Program-made: the position numbers and the translations under genes
The notes under the pieces: model-generated
Databases searched by the model: none
What the model saw: only the letters and a program-made list of their open reading frames with translations
What the model was told of the DNA's origin: nothing
Part shown: positions 39,801-49,863 of the stretch, one piece after another
Layout of the letters: every line of letters begins with the position of its first letter
How positions within the stretch are numbered: the first letter of the stretch is position 1
Source: Lingula anatina
Lineage: Eukaryota; Brachiopoda; Lingulata; Lingulida; Lingulidae
Reading direction: 5' to 3'
NCBI RefSeq assembly: GCF_001039355.2
Contig: NW_019775464.1
Span: 212,859-276,858, forward strand
Length of the DNA: 64,000 bases

Positions 39801-42350
39801 ACCAGTAATAGCTAATCCACCAGGGGGCGCAGCTTCTCTTCTGCTGTCTATGGCGAATATTGCAGCTAAACAACAAGAGAAACAACCCAGTGTGCTGAAA
39901 GAATTGCTAGGAATAATGAGAAGCAGTGGGACACTCACTTCTGCTTCCCTAACACAATCTGTGGCAAGAACAACTAACACAGTGACTGAGGGAGCCAACA
40001 GGGTTAGCAAGAACTCAACTAACACAGTGACTTCAAACACAGAGGATGCAGCAATTGTGTCCATGCCTAATCCACCTATTCTTAACCCTACTAGCTCAGA
40101 GAATGTGGGTTTCATTAGAACAGCAAAAAAGACAGACGCAGTCATCAGTGCTGGAATACCTTCTAGCCTTCCCATTAGTACTTGGTGTGATCACAGCTCC
40201 TCCAACACAATCACTGCTGTCACATCTAACACAATGAGTCGGCCACAAATTGCCACTGCTCCTCCTAAACAGTATGAGATCACTCATCATAAGCTGAAGT
40301 CTGGTGGTAAAGTTGAACGCATTCTCCTCAAGCATGGTGCCAGTTCTGCAGGATCTGGGATATCTGCACCTACGTCTGCTGGTGTGAGAATTGTAACTAG
40401 GGGGCAGCAGGGGTCTGTCTCTTTGGCCATGGCAGCCCAGATTGAAAAATTCAGGAAGATTGCCCCTAAACCTAAAACTGAGAATGAAATGGAGAAAATG
40501 GCCAGTCTACAGCAAAAACCAACCAACCAAATGACAGTGGCAGGACAGCAACTGGCTTCTCTTAGTCAATCTCAGCTCACTCACCTGATGAATGCAGTGA
40601 CCCCTGAAAGCACCTACCACCAGAATCAACCTGTCATGATGCCATCATCCCTACCAACTGGACAGGCTGGTTTGACCAGTGTGCAGAGCAATACTGGACA
40701 GACATTTCCAACTGGTCTCCTGATTAATACACCCAATGGGCCCACCTTGATTCCACTGTCAGCCTCACAAGTCTTACCACTTGTGATGCAGAGTGGGCTT
40801 CCCCCTGGCGTTCCTCTTCTAGGTCAAGGTGAAGGCCAAATTGGCATTACTCAGCAAGAAAAGGAGCAGCTATTGTTATCAGATTCTGGGAGCTCTGTTG
40901 ATAATATCATGATGACACCACCAGGTAAGTTGAATGGCATTCTTATTCAATGAAAAATGTTCCTAGCAGAATTATTTAAACTGGGAAAAATGTAATTATC
41001 CATGCCCAGTCTCCGAGAAAGATGTTCTTTTGTAGATTTTTTCAAAAATTTATTTGTTTTTTAACACAAAAATGGCTGATATCAGAGTATGGATGATTCT
41101 GCCATCCTCCAGATTTGATTTAGAAAAATAAAAAAGAATACAAACATTAACTGAACTGAGTAAAATATTTAATTGCTGAATAGAATTTTGTGTGCACGTA
41201 CCTCATCCTAATGAACTGGGGCGACAAAATTAATGTTTCACAGAAGTTTTAACATGTCTGCAAGTCCCCTATCAATTCAGTCCTGAAACTTTTAAATTAA
41301 TGCTCTGTTTTTACAGTCTCGTCAGATGACAGCCAAACTCAGTCAGGTAGCAGCAATGTAACTTGTTACAACAAGATCAAAGAGGTGCTGAATGTGGCTG
41401 ATACCACAGGTGGTGGCTCCTCTGCTGGCCAGGATGCTGATGGAGTACCAAAGGTATGGGCAGTCTTTCTGTCTGTCTGTCTGTCCCTTTGTCTGTGTAG
41501 GTGGGTGGCTGAGTGGATGTGTACATGCTTGTACATGTGTGCCTCAGCTCATGGGAGAAGGCATAAACAATACACTTGTGACAAGTTGTTTGTATGGTTT
41601 TATTCATTTGGATGCTTTTCTGAGTGTGTGTTTGTGTGTGTTCAAATGTGTGGCAGCTCTTGATTTAAAACTGGTTCCTTAGATATTTCCATCTGTGCCT
41701 TAAATTGATTAAATTTGATGACACTATGTATAGGTTAGCAATCCTGTTTTATTTTCATTAACTATTTAAATCTTTTACTGGGCTTACAAATTTGTGTAGT
41801 TAACAGTGTTTTATCTCTATCTCAAAGCCTTTGGCTGGTCTACTGAGAGTACAGGTGAACTATTCCCTGTCCTGCTGCCTTATCTGTGTTGAAGACATGG
41901 GGTAGGGTGAACAGTTATCTTCCGTGCAGATTATGCAACGGGACGTAGAATAGTTCACCTGTGCTCTCAGTTGGCCAACAGAATGCCCCCTCTCACCAAA
42001 TCTATAGCCCTGTGAACTCTGTCACCTGTAGGCAAGTTGTTATCACCATGAAAAGAGCAGGTGAGGTTATCTGTCACCATTCCACTATTGGAGGCAAAAT
42101 TTATAATAAATTAATTGATTTTTAAAAACTTTTTGTCATTATTTTGGTGTCTGGAGGAAATGTCTTTTAAATGAGCAAAGTCACTGTATAAATGGGTGAC
42201 ATAATCTTAAATTACTTTGTCTAGTAAATAGTTTGAAAAGTACCTCAAACATAGCCATTAAAAAAGTATTATACCATTGTTTCCACCCGTGTGTTTTTGC
42301 ATGTGTTAACCTATTTATTACCTGAATTAAATCAAAAGATTGAATCTGTC

Positions 42351-42400
<50 letters not shown>

Positions 42401-45400
42401 GTTGTAAATAAGGCCAAGAGGTATTTATAGAGTGGGGATGTATTTACAACATTCATTGTTTGTTTGTTTGGAGGAGGGGGGGGTTCCTTATTTTATTTAT
42501 TTATTTTATTTATTTTATTTTTTGATGCATTATGCCTTCATTTTCTTCTTTCATACTGGATAAGTACTGTTAAATTTGGTCACAGAACAGTGGACTGATG
42601 AATGAAGAAAAAGCTGGAAATATTGATAAACTAAAGACAAATGTGTTCATGAAGAGAGCTGGTCATCCCATTGATACTATTGTTCTACATAGATCCATTC
42701 TACTATATGGGGACTCTCGATGAATGCAATCACTTTTATTAGACTCGGTTTCCATCCCTAGATCTATCTAACAGGATATATCCATATCCACGAGGTCCCT
42801 AGCTAAATTGCTTTCAGCCCAAGTCGCTTAGACATCTGGGACACCCACTAAAGCTGCTAAAGGATAGTAAATTACCTCTATCAGCCTCAGTGGGCGTGAC
42901 AGACATCTAAGCCACCCTAGTTAATTGCAATTAAGGGAGAATCCCCTCAGAGATGGTTTGATCCAAAGTTAGTACAATAGTCTCTGGGAATGGTCTCATA
43001 GATTAAGCCACCTCCTCTTGTTTCCAAAATATATAATCACTACCCCTTTTTGTATTTTACTCAAAGTCGGGGAATTAGCCCTGTGTGTACAGTATTTTTT
43101 AAGTACCACTAATGTAAAGAAAGACTGTTTGTGTGTAAACTAACTTCATGTACTGTATACATAAAGAGTTGATTTCTTTTTGTTTGCACAGGATGTGAGA
43201 TTATGCAAAAGGCAGTAAGTTTTATGCCAAGGCATTGACACCCCTGTCTGAGCTTATCTTTTAGATAGGTTTGAACTGGCAAGTTGTGTGCCGGTTAGGG
43301 TGAATTACGATATACACTTAACACTTGGTCAAAGTCACTGGGAAGACTTTGTCAGTGAGAAGATGGGGTTTATTGTATCAGTACCACTGCTCCTAGCCAT
43401 GAGCTTGTTACTAGGGTTCTCTGGCTATAGTGCTGGAGAAAAAATCCTGTTGTTTCCTTTTACTCAATTCTTTAACTCTAGAACTATGAATGTAGAGAAG
43501 ATAGCTGTCCTATTACGGGATCATGGTCACTCTGTCAGCATGCTGGTTGGGGATCGTTACAAACCTAGGATGAATATTTCTGGAATAGAGTTGATTGCAT
43601 ACAAGATGCCAGAGTCTTGGGTCAACAAAGGAGGAAACTTAGACTTAAATGCTACCATGAATTACATTGGAAAGGATCCACTGCCGGTTATTTTAGAAAC
43701 TGAACAGCTGGACTACAGATTGGTTGAACATTTGTTTAGTGACAAGGAAATGGTGCAAAGTTTAAGAAGTGCAGGATTTTCTCTGTTCTTCTTTGACTTT
43801 ATCAATGTTGCTATTGGTTATTTTTTAAATGAATATCTAAACATTCCCAGCATAGCATACAGCAACTTTGGATTTTTTGAAAGTTGGTTTTTCTTCCACC
43901 AACCTACTTTTCCCTCCTATATGCCATATACATTTGCAGATTTGTCGGACAAGATGACATTCTGGGAACGGCTTCAAAATACAGACATTCTGATGGAATA
44001 TGAACAGTGGACTAATAATAAAATTGAGCACATGGACAAAATGAGGCAGAAATATCTTCCCAATGTAAACTGGCCATCCTCGAGACATGCTTACCAACGA
44101 GTGTCTCTCATCATTTCGGCAAATGTCAATTTTGCTTTTGATTACCCAAGACCAGTCATGCCCCATGTCAAACCCATCTCTGGACTCCTCTGGACGCCAC
44201 CGAAACCTCTCCCCAAGTTTTATAAAGACTTAATGGCATCTGCAACCCATGGAGTTATTTTGATGAGTTTTGGGACCTTGGTTCCTACCTTGCCAGAAGA
44301 CAAGGCTGAAGCTTTTGCCAAAGTATTTGCAAAGCTTCCACAGAAGGTGATTTGGCGCTACCAAGGCATTGCCCCAAAGTCTCTTGGAAGTAACACCCAC
44401 CTCGTAGAGTGGTTTCCACAGAATGATCTTCTTGCCCACCCTGCCACAAAACTGTTCATCACCCACTGTGGAGTGAGCAGCACGTGGGAGACGCTGTACC
44501 ATGCTGTACCTGTTGTGGCAATTCCGCTGCTCTGGGATCAACAACACCATGCTAGAAAGTTGAAGGAGCGTGCCAAAATTGGTGAAATTGTGGGGTTTAG
44601 TTCATTCTCTGAGACAACATTAGAAAATGCCATAAACAAAGTTCTTAATGACGGGTCTTACAAGGAAAATGCATTACGGATGTCCAAACTTATGCAAGAC
44701 ACTCCTATGTCTGGACAAGACGAATTGTTGTTTTGGGTTAACTATGTTATTCGGCACAATGGAACACTTCATTTTCACTCCCAAGCTGCTTACCGCCTGA
44801 ACTGGTACCAGTACTTTTTGATAGATGTTATTGCCTATAAAATAGCAGTGAACTGTGTATTTTATCTTCTTTATCTTTTCCTGGGGATTTCATTAGTGAA
44901 AATGCTGAAATTTATGTTCTTCTCCAAAGGGAACAAAACTAAAACACAATGACAAGATTAAATTTTTTGTCAACATCGCCAGTATGAAATATCCCAGAGG
45001 TAAAGTTTCAAAAATGAGATGGGTCAATAAAATATTTTAAAAAATTGGATTCCAACTTTTTGATTCTTCATAAGAGGGTATATGTGTATTTCGTGTGGAT
45101 TATAAATGCAACTAGTACTAAGGCATTTTACTGAGACATGGAAAAACAAACGACAATTTGTACAGCTAATTAAGTTTTCATTTTATGATTTTTTTCAAAT
45201 TATTTCTCTTATTGTTGTCCCTTTTATCTCATTGGTTACTCGTATCCAGAAACAGAAATTGAAAAAAATAATAATAATTGTAGCAATAATAATAATAAAT
45301 CGCTTTATTACAGCTGGACAGCTCCAATATCAACAACCTGTTACATTTCCTGCGCCTGTTAGATACGGACACCCCTTCTGTGCCGACGCCTGATAGTTCA

Positions 45401-46140
45401 ATATCCTCAACAGTAGGTGGAGCCACTGTATCATCCCAATCTATTACAATTAACACGGGGCCATCAACACACAGGAGCACGACACAACAGTCGCCGAAAA
45501 AAGACTCATTGCTGGTGCACTATTTGACACATCTCCCTAGCGGTGAGTTGTGTATGTTGGCCACGAAGACTTGGGTGTTCCAGTTTATTAATTCGTTTTA
45601 TTTATTTATTTTATTTATTTATTTTATTTTATTTTATTTTTGAGGAGGAGGGGTAGGGGGCTTTAGATAAACTTCTTTGGTAACGTAAACATTATTGTTA
45701 TTGAAACTTTCATAATAGATGTTTAATAAAGGGAAAAATAAGTGAAGGGAAAATGTACTCAACCTTAACACCACACTCAAATAATAATAATAATAATAAT
45801 AATAATATAAAATAATAATAGAAAGAATGAATGAATGAAGAGAAAGATAAATTAAGGATTTTTAAGGAAAGTCTCGGTCAAAGCACCTGGAATTTGTGTA
45901 CTTTCAGGTCGTATTAAAGGTAGCAACAGCGACCACCAGCATGGCGATCCCTTATTACAAGGCGTTAGTCACGTTCCTAGTCACGTGCCAAGGTCAACGG
46001 GTTATGGAACAGAAGACGAATCATCAGAGAGTTTGATACCCCGAAGTTTGATATCCGAATCTCCTGAAGACAGTAGTAAAAGTGAAGACTTTCAAACTGT
46101 ACTTGAGAAGATGTTTTCTATTTTGAACTCTCAAGAGTAA
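33883..46140 (+). CDS. SNAG-domain C2H2 zinc-finger transcription factor, 1351 aa
   Basis: Exons: 33883-33943, 34866-34993, 35395-35876, 36088-36169, 36666-36870, 38426-40924, 41317-41453, 45314-45542, 45908-46140 (TAA); all phases agree. The protein starts [13 protein letters not shown], which fits the SNAG repressor motif (MPRxFLVxK) that recruits LSD1/CoREST-type corepressors. A basic segment and an acidic segment follow. Six C2H2 fingers span about residues 212-376: [47 protein letters not shown] and [10 protein letters not shown]; most linkers resemble TGERP. A Ser/Thr/Val/Gln-rich region of roughly 800 residues (exon 6) follows, likely a transcriptional effector region. The C-terminus, with [13 protein letters not shown] and [12 protein letters not shown], could form short helices. 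It is predicted to be a nuclear DNA-binding regulator, possibly a repressor. I cannot assign an orthologue. Intron 1 has an N gap; intron 7 hosts a UGT gene. Confidence 0.88.
34370..34770. other. Assembly gap (401 N)
   Basis: A run of N in intron 1 of the SNAG zinc-finger gene. Exons 1 and 2 join in phase across it, so no coding sequence need be missing. Confidence 0.99.
41834..41976. repeat. Inverted repeat (arms about 30 bp, 82-bp loop)
   Basis: Arms at 41834-41864 and 41947-41976 share CTGAGAG(T/C)ACAGGTGAACTATTC in opposite orientation. This could be a small MITE or hairpin in zinc-finger intron 7. I could not see clear target duplications. Confidence 0.6.
42351..42400. repeat. Compound (AT)n(AG)n microsatellite
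   Basis: Thirteen AT units followed by about twelve AG units in zinc-finger intron 7. Confidence 0.9.
42683..43080. mobile_element. Second member of the 15.5-kb inverted-repeat family (fragment)
   Basis: The segment 42686-42732 (ACATAGATCCA..GGGGACTCT..TGAATGCAATCA) matches the reverse complement of about 15618-15657. TGTATTTTACTCAA near 43050 matches 15573-15586 in direct orientation. The copy is rearranged and its ends are unclear. It lies upstream of the nested UGT gene. Confidence 0.45.
43363..44952 (+). CDS. UDP-glycosyltransferase (UGT/GT1 family), single exon, 529 aa
   Basis: GT1 enzymes move a sugar from a UDP-sugar to small lipophilic acceptors, usually in the ER lumen. I chose the ATG at 43363 because it gives a signal peptide ([17 protein letters not shown]); the frame is open 25 codons further upstream without one. 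The UGT signature is clear at about residues 351-400: [27 protein letters not shown] and PLLWDQQ. The C-terminus has one membrane segment ([13 protein letters not shown]) and a basic tail (KGNKTKTQ), the usual ER-anchor layout. The Asp partner of the catalytic dyad is plausible in FFFDFINVA. The usual catalytic His in the SH motif appears replaced by Arg40 (FNSRTMNV). The gene has no intron in its coding region and sits on the same strand in intron 7 of the zinc-finger gene. AATAAA lies at 45026-45031. It is probably a retrocopy or an ancestrally single-exon gene. Confidence 0.92.
   Translation: MGFIVSVPLLLAMSLLLGFSGYSAGEKILLFPFTQFFNSRTMNVEKIAVLLRDHGHSVSMLVGDRYKPRMNISGIELIAYKMPESWVNKGGNLDLNATMNYIGKDPLPVILETEQLDYRLVEHLFSDKEMVQSLRSAGFSLFFFDFINVAIGYFLNEYLNIPSIAYSNFGFFESWFFFHQPTFPSYMPYTFADLSDKMTFWERLQNTDILMEYEQWTNNKIEHMDKMRQKYLPNVNWPSSRHAYQRVSLIISANVNFAFDYPRPVMPHVKPISGLLWTPPKPLPKFYKDLMASATHGVILMSFGTLVPTLPEDKAEAFAKVFAKLPQKVIWRYQGIAPKSLGSNTHLVEWFPQNDLLAHPATKLFITHCGVSSTWETLYHAVPVVAIPLLWDQQHHARKLKERAKIGEIVGFSSFSETTLENAINKVLNDGSYKENALRMSKLMQDTPMSGQDELLFWVNYVIRHNGTLHFHSQAAYRLNWYQYFLIDVIAYKIAVNCVFYLLYLFLGISLVKMLKFMFFSKGNKTKTQ
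45026..45031 (+). terminator. Candidate poly(A) signal of the nested UGT gene
   Basis: AATAAA 74 bp after the UGT stop and 283 bp before the next exon of the host gene. An own poly(A) site would let the UGT be expressed independently. Confidence 0.45.
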
Positions 46141-46841
46141 AGAAGTGGTTAAGTCTGTAAAAATAACTTATAATATTAGTGGATTGTCTATATTTTGTAA
46201 ATAATGCATAGTGTAAATTGCATGCTGTCTTTTATTATGCTTTTGTAACATATAATATAAGACCAGTGGTATATATATATATATATATATATATATTCTG
46301 TAGATTTAAATGCTGAGATTTTTACCACAAACTTCCTTTTTGCAAAACTGCTGGTTAATCTCCTGTTACTCATTAGTCAATTGCAAATCTTCATTCGAGA
46401 AAATTGCTCTTTTTGAACTGTGATTTGCAAATAGACGCATATGATAATTTGTTGAGGCCATTATGATGCTTGTGAAGGAGGTGTCATTTGTGGCGGTTTG
46501 TTGGCCATCGATGAAGTAGGGTCTGTATTGTGTCATTCCATTAAAATGTCACATGAGAAAATCACACATTTGTAGTTTTGGTATGAAGGCTTTGTATCAC
46601 AATCGCCGTTGATTTCTGTCAAAGTTGAAGGGCATTTTGGTATAATGCAGACAAAATTATTGGGCACGTCAGAATTATGCAAATGTTAATGAAATGTGCC
46701 AAACTGACGGGTCTCAAATGTTCAATTCTTTTTTAATGAGGCTAAATACAAAGATATTAGTGTGTACTGTTCACCTGGATGGAATAAAAAAAAAGTCTGA
46801 GTGACTGGTCTCTTTGGTAACTGTAATCACTTTGTATGAGA
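46141..46841. other. Convergent 3' UTRs of the zinc-finger gene and the LamG/PAN gene
   Basis: A 701-bp gap between stop codons on opposite strands. It contains a (TA)n tract at about 46270-46297 and AATAAA at 46783-46788 (+). No exon is supported. Confidence 0.6.
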
Positions 46842-47121
46842 CTAAGTCTCAGTAATGTAGTCTAAATTATTCATTAGTTCATAATAAACGTAATTGCCTC
46901 CAAGATCCGCAATGGCATATGTTCCGTTAAACTTCGTGTGGTACGATGTGATCTCACAGACGCTGGATTGGCGCGCAAAGTTGAAAGAGAGGCAGTTATC
47001 TCTCTGTTGCAGAATTCAGTGCAGCGCAGCAGTGAGGAGGTCGTTTTAGTGGACAAAGCGAGGAACCCGGGCAATCCACGCCCCGGTGCCACTGGACTCT
47101 TAAAGTACTGCGCTGATTTTT
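46842..47121 (-). pseudogene. Last exon: PAN/Apple domain with a 1-bp deletion
   Basis: The exon is 280 nt, while the paralogous exon at 63694-63974 is 281 nt and fully open. Alignment puts the missing base near 46999-47000 (cagttatctct here, cagttaacctct in the paralogue). Upstream of it the frame reads APGRGLPGFLAL and LRCTEFCNRE. Downstream the PAN-like frame resumes one base shifted (CLSFNFARQS, YVYYELMNN) and ends at TAG 46842-46844. As sequenced, the protein would instead end at the stop just before 46874 with a garbled tail. One expected Cys is also Ser here (KTTSSLL against KTTCSLL). It may be a true frameshift or a sequencing error. Confidence 0.75.
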
Positions 47122-49828
47122 CTGGAAAGAAAAAAAAGACGTAGGTACTCATCAGGCGTTGTCTGAGAAACATGTTTGACGATGGTGTTGGTACAGCGTT
47201 CAAAGTACATTATATGTGATGAAACGTGTTTTGGATTTACAGGCGTGATAGGAAAATTGCCAAATCCATGGGGAATTTGTCTGAAATTGAGCTTTTTCAT
47301 TTCAAAGAAAAGCGTACCCTTTGAACCGCAAATATTCATGGATTTCTTGACTTCAGTACTATTAAGTGCCCTGTCGTAAAGCTGCATGCATTTCAGCCTC
47401 CCTGTGAAAGAGCGGGAATCCCCGGCAGTTTTTCCCATACGTAGCGCTCCCATTGTGCTGTGCTCTACTGATCCAAAATACGAACTGGCGACCTGTGAAA
47501 CAAGAAGACGCGTTTATGCCACATTTCTACAATCATTAAAGTAATAAGGCCAGTAAAATTGTTGTCTGAGTACTAACAGCTTCAAAAGACTTTGCAGAAA
47601 TAAATACTTCCATACAAACTCGATATAAAAATAACCTTTCTAAACATGTAAAGATGAAAGTTATGCATATCAACAATTTTATGTTCATGGAATCTGTTTG
47701 GGCCCTTGTATTTTAAAACTACCAGATGGAAGCTCGCTTTCTATAATAGACTAGTATCCCATGCAATAACAGCTTGATCAGTCGTGGGTCATATAGACGT
47801 TGCCATAATTACAAATTGTGATAAAAATTGTATCCTTTTTTGCGATAAGATCATTGAACAATTTCTCCATATAAATTACTAAGGGTGTATGAACAGTGTG
47901 TTCATCCTATTCATACGTATAGCATAACCGCAAAACATAACTGTTGCAGCAAGACACAATCTTGTCACAGCTAACACAATCACAAAGCATCTTTTACCTC
48001 GTAACCATTCTTATAGATCACGGCCATTCCTGAACCAAAACTGTACGTCCATCCTATATATGTCCAAGTATCCACGTCCAGAACACCGCTGACGTTATAC
48101 CATGGTCCCAAGGTACCATCCCTGTACCCAAGTCTCACCAGAATATCGGTGTTGCCAATCTGCATAACGTGGGTCCCAAACCCGCCTAAAACAATTTCCG
48201 TTGAATAAATGGTCATGGGTAGTAAATGTCGGATTGTTGGAAAGATGAGAAAGAAGTTACAAAGATTGAGAATACCATTCACATACATACAATGGAAGGC
48301 ATAATCAAACAATTTTAATGGTCAGGTGTCCGGTCATTTTGATATCAGCCAAAAAATTACTGCAGTGCAAAAATGTAATAAAAAGGTCGTTCAACCAATT
48401 TAGGCAATAGGCATTACTTCACAAATGGAATTACAAGTATATAAGTGCATAACAAAGCAACCAGAGATTTATTCTTACCAGAGGAGGCATTTTCATGCTC
48501 GAAGTTGAAGATCGGTCCTTCTGTAGATGACGAGGAGCTGTATACATAGCCAAGGAATGTGAAAGAATAACGGATATCCAACGATCCATTATTTGAAACT
48601 TCTATGTAAGAATCTGTTGGGAACCCTATACTCCCATCGTCTTCTTCTTTGAGACCTGAATGGAATTTAGGTACAAAAATATACAGTATTAAAATTTTTA
48701 ATATATATCTATATATAAAATATTTCTTATGATAGTCACACAAATCCAAATGCATGTAAAACAGGTTATCAGAGGTAGTGTGTTGTTGGTAGGCCTACAC
48801 AGTGGCTAAATCTACCTGTTTTGCATTTTCTCTCCACTTCTGAATTCAAGATTAGTTTTTGTCAGTATTAGGCTATGGGATTCTACTTTGGCCATTATTT
48901 GGTTTCAAGGAAAGATGATACTTTAAAATGTCATGTAGATCATCAAAGCTGGAATCACCTTTGGCGGGGGTAACACCGTATTTCATGATGTTGTTTCCAT
49001 TACCGCTCAAATCGAGCTCGTGGTATCGCGTCTCAAGAGGCCAAAACGCAACTGGGTTCGGAAATCCTAAAAAAGAAAAAAAAGCTCAGCTACTGACCCT
49101 TTAACTATTTTTGAAATCCCCATGTGAATAACGAATAAGAACCTATTATCCGTAATTTTCTTGCACGTCTTATTTACTCGATTTCGTGTCCTAGTGTTAT
49201 TGAAGGCAGCTGCAATTTAAATACCGTATCATAGTCCCAATAATAAACCCGCGTCCTTTAACTTTTTTTTAAAAAATCCATAATATTATCATTATTTTTT
49301 CGACATTGCTTTTTATATAAATAACAAGAGAAGTATTTTTATATTATATCACATCTTCATCCATTTCTTCATTTACGGCTGGGTAAGTGGAGTTAATAGG
49401 TACGATATGGACATGTCATGCCATGTCATGTCATGTACGTCATGCGGGACAGGAGCACTCAGATTAATGAAAATGTGATTGAAAGCAACGATCTTTTATT
49501 GTATATATTACCTTGCAGTAGCTGGCACAGTTGTCTTCCGGTGATTATTTGGCTTCTAGAAAGCGCCACATCGTAGAGCTGTAGACAGGACATACGTCCA
49601 ATAAATCTGTGTGTAGCACTCGTGCCAGTACCAATAAGGAGGTCATACTGAGTACCGAGGTCCCACTGCCCAAAATCTGCGCTAAATTTCACCTCGCCGT
49701 CCATCCACAACGTGCCGATACCTGACAAAATACCATGTACGAGTAAGTTCCAACAAGATTAATTTCATTACAATAAAGTATTTTGATTGAATAATAATTA
49801 TAATTAAAATCAAACTATCACGATCAAA

Positions 49829-49863
<35 letters not shown>

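Noticed and set aside
43288-43362. Upstream ATG/GTG-type start for the UGT at 43288
   Set aside because: It gives a hydrophilic leader in front of the signal peptide; the ATG at 43363 gives a normal UGT N-terminus and length.
46874-47203. A 109-codon minus-strand frame with an unusual C-terminus
   Set aside because: It starts in intron, and after the 1-bp deletion it reads the PAN exon out of frame; the paralogue at 63694-63974 shows the real frame.
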